From: an uncultured Bacilli bacterium
GTDB taxonomy: Bacteria > Bacillota_I > Bacilli_A > RF39 > UBA660
Reading direction: 5' to 3'
DNA: 9,084 bases
Assembly (NCBI GenBank): GCA_944363755.1
Contig: CALVVC010000043.1
Span: forward strand, 1 to 9,084
The position numbers were made by a program, and so were the translations under genes. Positions 5,827 through 9,084 of this stretch are shown here, piece after piece. How positions within the stretch are numbered: position 1 is the first letter of the stretch; each line of letters opens with the position of its first letter. The notes under the pieces are model-generated. The model saw nothing but the letters and a program-made list of their open reading frames with translations. It ran no database searches and had not been told where the DNA came from.

Positions 5827-6657
5827 CTACTTTACTTTATAAATAGTCTCTCTATATAAGAAACCTCTGTTATGACCTGCTAACTCATCTATTTTTTTCT
5901 TATCAAAATTAACAAAAGAATTAATTAATTCTTTATACTGATTGTTATCAAAGTTACCTTGCTCTATAATTCCATAATTAATATTAGAAACTAACTCTTT
6001 ATAAACATTACTTAAATTAAGACATTTATTATAAAAGAAAGTAGTACCATTACTATCTTCTTTAACTAAAAACTCTTGTCCACTTTTAGGCTCTTTAATA
6101 GTAATTATATCTTCTTTAATTTTATTTTTATTAATAAAATAACTAGTAAGTAAACTTCTTCTAGACATAGCGACTACTGGATTACCTAGTAAAAGAATAA
6201 ATAAATCACTTTTAGTATTATTCCTTATATTAAGTATTTCATCTTTAGTTATTTCATTAGATAAATATGCTCCTTTTACTCCTAAATCATAATATAAGTT
6301 AATAGTATAACTATTAGTAACCATATGAGTAGCATTATAGATTAAGTTAAGATTAAGACTATTTTCTTTAACTAAAGAAAGAACTGCTAAGTCATAGAAA
6401 AATACTCCATCTACTGCTATTTTCTCTAATTCTTTTAAAATATCTAATAAACTATCTAATTCATTATTAAATATCATTTTATTTATAACAACAAAACATA
6501 ATTTATTAGTATTTTTTTTATATTCTTTTATAAAAGAAATACTATAATATTTAAAATAATCAACTGAAAAGTTTTCAAGTGGTAAGATAAGTCCATCTAA
6601 ACCACTATTTAAATATTCTAAATAATTATTATCTTTAATTACACCTAAAACTTTCAT
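5827..6657 (-). CDS. Short U32 family protein, YrrN/TrhP1-like, lacking Fe-S cysteines
   Basis: This 276-aa protein looks like a reduced U32 barrel. GLDGLILPLENFS near the start mirrors the GADAVYVGG strand of its larger paralogue. DGVFFYDLAVL (83-93) and YNATHMVTNSYTINLYYDLGVKGAYLSNEITKDEI follow the usual barrel order (the latter must be read in pieces from about 107). At the signature site GNPVVAMSRRSLLTSYF replaces the HG-x-C...SGRC cluster, so no cysteine is available for Fe-S binding. From memory, Bacillus YrrN has a comparable SKRSL-type sequence here, which supports the YrrN/TrhP1 call. In Bacillus, YrrN and YrrO together support tRNA ho5U formation. ATG at 6657 has AAAGGA 8 nt upstream. 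It heads the six-gene run after the ftsK terminator. The subfamily name is moderately supported. Confidence 0.78.
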   Translation of the reverse strand: MKVLGVIKDNNYLEYLNSGLDGLILPLENFSVDYFKYYSISFIKEYKKNTNKLCFVVINKMIFNNELDSLLDILKELEKIAVDGVFFYDLAVLSLVKENSLNLNLIYNATHMVTNSYTINLYYDLGVKGAYLSNEITKDEILNIRNNTKSDLFILLLGNPVVAMSRRSLLTSYFINKNKIKEDIITIKEPKSGQEFLVKEDSNGTTFFYNKCLNLSNVYKELVSNINYGIIEQGNFDNNQYKELINSFVNFDKKKIDELAGHNRGFLYRETIYKVK

Positions 6658-6680
6658 AATATCAGTCCTTTACGTAACAT

Positions 6681-6689
6681 ATTTTAACA
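6681..6689 (-). promoter_or_regulatory. Candidate extended -10 promoter for the trhP1-to-folD operon
   Basis: TGTTAAAAT on the minus strand (6689-6681) is an extended -10 element (TGn followed by TAAAAT). It lies just after the ftsK terminator and about 24 nt before the first start codon. No good -35 is seen (TTTTTC at best). Position between terminator and operon head is the main support. Confidence 0.4.
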
Positions 6690-6700
6690 TAAATAAGACA

Positions 6701-6732
6701 AAAGAAAAAGAGAGATTCTCTAAGAATTCTCT
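6701..6732 (-). terminator. Intrinsic terminator after ftsK
   Basis: On the minus strand, starting 2 nt after the ftsK TGA stop, AGAGA pairs with TCTCT and TTCT with AGAA around a short loop, with one bulged A (6732-6711). A CTTTTTCTTTT tract follows. This is a compact intrinsic terminator placed exactly at the gene end. Confidence 0.75.
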
Positions 6733-6734
6733 TA

Positions 6735-8996
6735 TCATTCCTCAGTTGGTTCATCTAATTTAACAAGTACTTCTCTTGGTTTAGAGCCATTAGGTGGTCC
6801 AATAATACCTCGCTCTTCTAATAAGTCAATAATACGCGCTGCCCTATTATAACCAAGTTTAAATCTTCTTTGTAATAGCGAGGCACTTGCTTTCTGTGTT
6901 TCTATAACAAACTCAACTATTTCATTATATAAAGGATCGTCATATTCTTCCTCTTGAGCCATATCTTCTTTTTGAGATGCACTCTTTTCACTATCTCCCG
7001 ATAAATTCATAAAGGCTTGATCATACTCTGCTTTTTGTTGTTCAATAGTATAATCTATTATTCTTTTAATCTCATCATCAGAAATAAATGCTCCTTGAAT
7101 ACGTTCAGGATCTGCTTCACCCATTGGTAAAAATAACATATCACCTTTACCAAGTAATTTTTCTGCTCCTGTCATATCAAGTATTGTACGTGAGTCTATA
7201 CTACTAGAAACTGCAAATGATATACGGCTTGGAATATTTGCTTTTACAACACCTGTAATTACATCTGTTGACGGTCTTTGAGTTGCAATAATTAAATGGA
7301 TTCCAGCAGCTCTTGCCATTTGTGTAATTCTCATAATAGATGCTTCTACATCTTTACTTGCAACTAACATAAGGTCTGCTAACTCATCTATTATAACTAC
7401 AATAAAAGGCATCTTCTTAATTTGTTCATCAGCTGGCAATGTTTTGTTTTTCTTTTCTACATAATCATTATAAGTAGCGATGTTTTTAGTCTTAGTTTCA
7501 CTAAATGTATCATAACGTCTTTCCATTTCAGCAACTATTTTAGATAATGCAACTGATGCTTCTTTAGGATCTGTTACAACTGGTCTCATTAAATGAGGTA
7601 CTCCATTATAACCAGAAAGCTCTACTTTTTTAGGGTCAACCATAACAAGTTTTACTTCATCAGGTTTTGCCCTCATTAAAATAGAACAAATAATACCATT
7701 AATACAAACAGATTTACCTGAACCAGTAGATCCTGCTACTAAAAGATGTGGTGTTTTATTAATCTCACACCAAATAACATTACCCATAATATTTTTACCT
7801 AAAGGACAAAGTAGTTTAGCACTATCTAAAGACTTAGGTACTTTTTCTAATACCTCTCTAAAGGAAACAGCAGCGGTTTCTTTATTAGCAATTTCTATAC
7901 CTACTGTATTTTTCCCAGGAATAGGTGCTTGTATTCTAACATCTTTTGTTGCAATTGCAAGAGCAATTTCTCTATGAATAGATAAAAGTTTACTAACCTT
8001 AGTTCCAGAATGAAGTTCTAACTCATACTGAGTAACTGTAGGACCAATATGTACTTCTACTACTTTACCAATAATATTAAAGTCTTTTAAGACTTTTTCT
8101 AGTATCTCTATATTCTTTTCAATTAAACTCTGATTAACACTATTTTTTTTCTTTTTAGATTGATTTAATAAATTAATTGATGGTAATACGTAGTTATGTT
8201 TAACCATAGGCTTAGTATCATTACTATCAATAGAATTAATACTTTCTTTATCTTCATTATTGTCATTAACTTTCGCTTTTGTTAACTCATCTATACTAGA
8301 TATAACAATTTTCTTATCATCATCTTTTATCTCTCCCATAGCAGGTTCAACATTTCCTGTAATAATAGGTTTCTTATTATTAGTTTCTTCTTCATCACTA
8401 CTCTTATCCCTCTTAGGAAACTTCTCTTTGGCTTTTATAGCTTTATCTTTAATGAAATCAATAATAGAGAATCCTGTAAATAATGAAAATCCTATAATAA
8501 TTAGAGTCCAAGATATTATTTGCATTCCTTTATATGAAAATAACATCATAAATAAAACACCAAAGGTACAACCAATAATACCTCCTCCAATAGCATTAGG
8601 TCTTGCCCCTTTCATAATATCTGAAAAAGAATTAATTAACTGATTAGTAGTTTCACTAAAGACTTTAACTGCATTACTATCATTTTGTAAGATAAAGTTT
8701 TCATGCATTAAGACTAATAGTCCTATTAATAATAGATATATTCCTAACATTTTAGTTGTAAATAAATTAGGCCAGTCTCTATTTATAATTAAATATGCTC
8801 CAAGTATTAAAAGTACTACTAATAAAGGATTATATAATACTCCAACAAGAAATATTGCAAAGGATGCAATCATATTACCAACAGGACCATATCTACCAAT
8901 ACCAAGTATTGCTGCTAGAACAAGTAATACTCCATATAGTTCTGTTGAATGAGAAAATCCTTTTTTAGTTTCCTTCTTTTTCTTCCTTTTTGCCAT
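6735..8996 (-). CDS. ftsK: DNA translocase FtsK/SpoIIIE
   Basis: This 753-aa protein is a full-length FtsK/SpoIIIE translocase, the ring-shaped ATPase at the division septum that pumps chromosomal DNA and clears trapped DNA. After a basic N-terminus (MAKRKKKK) come several hydrophobic segments to about residue 180, consistent with four or more membrane spans. A charged low-complexity linker follows (about 185-290). The motor has an alpha/beta region from about 290, Walker A GSTGSGKS (422-429), Walker B VVIIDELADLM (533-543) and TQRPSTDVITG (572-582). The C-terminal winged-helix gamma domain (about 690-745; SASLLQRRFKLGYNRA then EERGIIGP) reads KOPS/SRS-type polarity sequences. ATG at 8996 is preferred over an in-frame GTG at 9005, which lies inside the GAGAGTGG ribosome site. 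The linker is short compared with E. coli FtsK, as in Bacillus SpoIIIE. The gene is transcribed alone, between its promoter and terminator. Confidence 0.97.
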   Translation of the reverse strand: MAKRKKKKETKKGFSHSTELYGVLLVLAAILGIGRYGPVGNMIASFAIFLVGVLYNPLLVVLLILGAYLIINRDWPNLFTTKMLGIYLLLIGLLVLMHENFILQNDSNAVKVFSETTNQLINSFSDIMKGARPNAIGGGIIGCTFGVLFMMLFSYKGMQIISWTLIIIGFSLFTGFSIIDFIKDKAIKAKEKFPKRDKSSDEEETNNKKPIITGNVEPAMGEIKDDDKKIVISSIDELTKAKVNDNNEDKESINSIDSNDTKPMVKHNYVLPSINLLNQSKKKKNSVNQSLIEKNIEILEKVLKDFNIIGKVVEVHIGPTVTQYELELHSGTKVSKLLSIHREIALAIATKDVRIQAPIPGKNTVGIEIANKETAAVSFREVLEKVPKSLDSAKLLCPLGKNIMGNVIWCEINKTPHLLVAGSTGSGKSVCINGIICSILMRAKPDEVKLVMVDPKKVELSGYNGVPHLMRPVVTDPKEASVALSKIVAEMERRYDTFSETKTKNIATYNDYVEKKNKTLPADEQIKKMPFIVVIIDELADLMLVASKDVEASIMRITQMARAAGIHLIIATQRPSTDVITGVVKANIPSRISFAVSSSIDSRTILDMTGAEKLLGKGDMLFLPMGEADPERIQGAFISDDEIKRIIDYTIEQQKAEYDQAFMNLSGDSEKSASQKEDMAQEEEYDDPLYNEIVEFVIETQKASASLLQRRFKLGYNRAARIIDLLEERGIIGPPNGSKPREVLVKLDEPTEE

Positions 8997-9029
8997 AACT
9001 ACCACTCTCTTTCGTATCTTTACTACTTA

Positions 9030-9058
9030 AGTATAACAAAACTAAAGAATAATTTAAA
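9030..9058 (-). promoter_or_regulatory. Candidate ftsK promoter with extended -10
   Basis: TGTTATACT on the minus strand (9038-9030) combines an extended TGn with TATACT, five of six to consensus. TTTAAA (9058-9053) sits exactly 17 nt upstream. Transcription would start near 9023, about 27 nt before the ATG. Confidence 0.55.
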
Positions 9059-9082
9059 GTGATTGTCACTCACTTGACACTT
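9057..9082. repeat. Cluster of overlapping inverted repeats upstream of ftsK promoter
   Basis: Overlapping arms AAGTGA (9057-9062)/TCACTT (9070-9075), TGTCA (9064-9068)/TGACA (9075-9079) and AAGTG (9057-9061)/CACTT (9078-9082) crowd the right edge. The cluster overlaps the first bases of the candidate ftsK -35. It may be the end of a terminator for the gene beyond the window or an operator. The window edge prevents a decision. Confidence 0.35.
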
Positions 9083-9084
9083 TT

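Noticed and set aside
6735..6737. UGA as tryptophan (mollicute code)
   Set aside because: ftsK ends with TGA at the normal family C-terminus, directly before a terminator, and Trp residues are encoded by TGG.
8260..8643. Plus-strand open frame of 127 codons
   Set aside because: It lies opposite the linker and membrane region of ftsK; its hydrophobic composition is the antisense shadow of that sequence.
8997..9005. GTG 9005 as the ftsK start
   Set aside because: The GTG is part of the GAGAGTGG ribosome site that serves ATG 8996.

Overview
The window is strongly A+T-rich and every supported gene lies on the minus strand. Standard-code stops are used: ftsK ends in TGA, and Trp is encoded by TGG. 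Shine-Dalgarno sites are of the AGGTGAT/AAAGGA type. Together with a desulfoferrodoxin, this suggests a low-GC anaerobic Bacillota (Firmicutes), possibly a gut lineage near Erysipelotrichia or Clostridia. It does not look like a UGA=Trp mollicute. No species can be named from the sequence.

Read in the direction of transcription (right to left), the layout is as follows. (1) ftsK/spoIIIE (8996-6735) has its own candidate promoter and is closed by an intrinsic terminator. (2) A tightly packed six-gene run covers 6657-1667: a short U32 protein (YrrN/TrhP1-like), a divergent HAM1/RdgB-like nucleotide pyrophosphatase, a full U32 protein (YrrO/TrhP2-like), an unrecognised 136-aa protein, a dGTPase-family HD hydrolase and a divergent FolD-like protein. 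The likely themes are tRNA wobble-uridine hydroxylation and nucleotide and folate housekeeping. (3) A compact type III toxin-antitoxin module covers about 1617-911. It has a -10 box, two 39-nt identical RNA repeats that each fold as an H-type pseudoknot, an intrinsic terminator, then the endoribonuclease toxin. (4) Desulfoferrodoxin (826-455), with a good promoter, is followed 2 nt later by an AraC-type regulator that runs off the left edge.

The standout is the type III toxin-antitoxin system, because the antitoxin is not a protein and would be missed by gene callers. Its repeats carry two crossing 5-bp stems (CTCGC/GCGAG and CCGGA/TCCGG), and AAU triplets recur every 48-49 nt at the repeat borders as candidate toxin cut sites. 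A 25-nt near-perfect dyad between the terminator and the toxin start overlaps a promoter-like sequence and may add a second layer of toxin control.

Other points for a second look are the FolD-like protein that lacks the expected catalytic lysine and glutamine, the RdgB-like protein that lacks the base-recognition motifs, and the U32 protein without Fe-S cysteines. No gene-free stretch exceeds 300 bases; the largest (1388-1666, 279 nt) is filled by the RNA antitoxin and its control elements. I saw no tRNA, rRNA, CRISPR array or insertion sequence.
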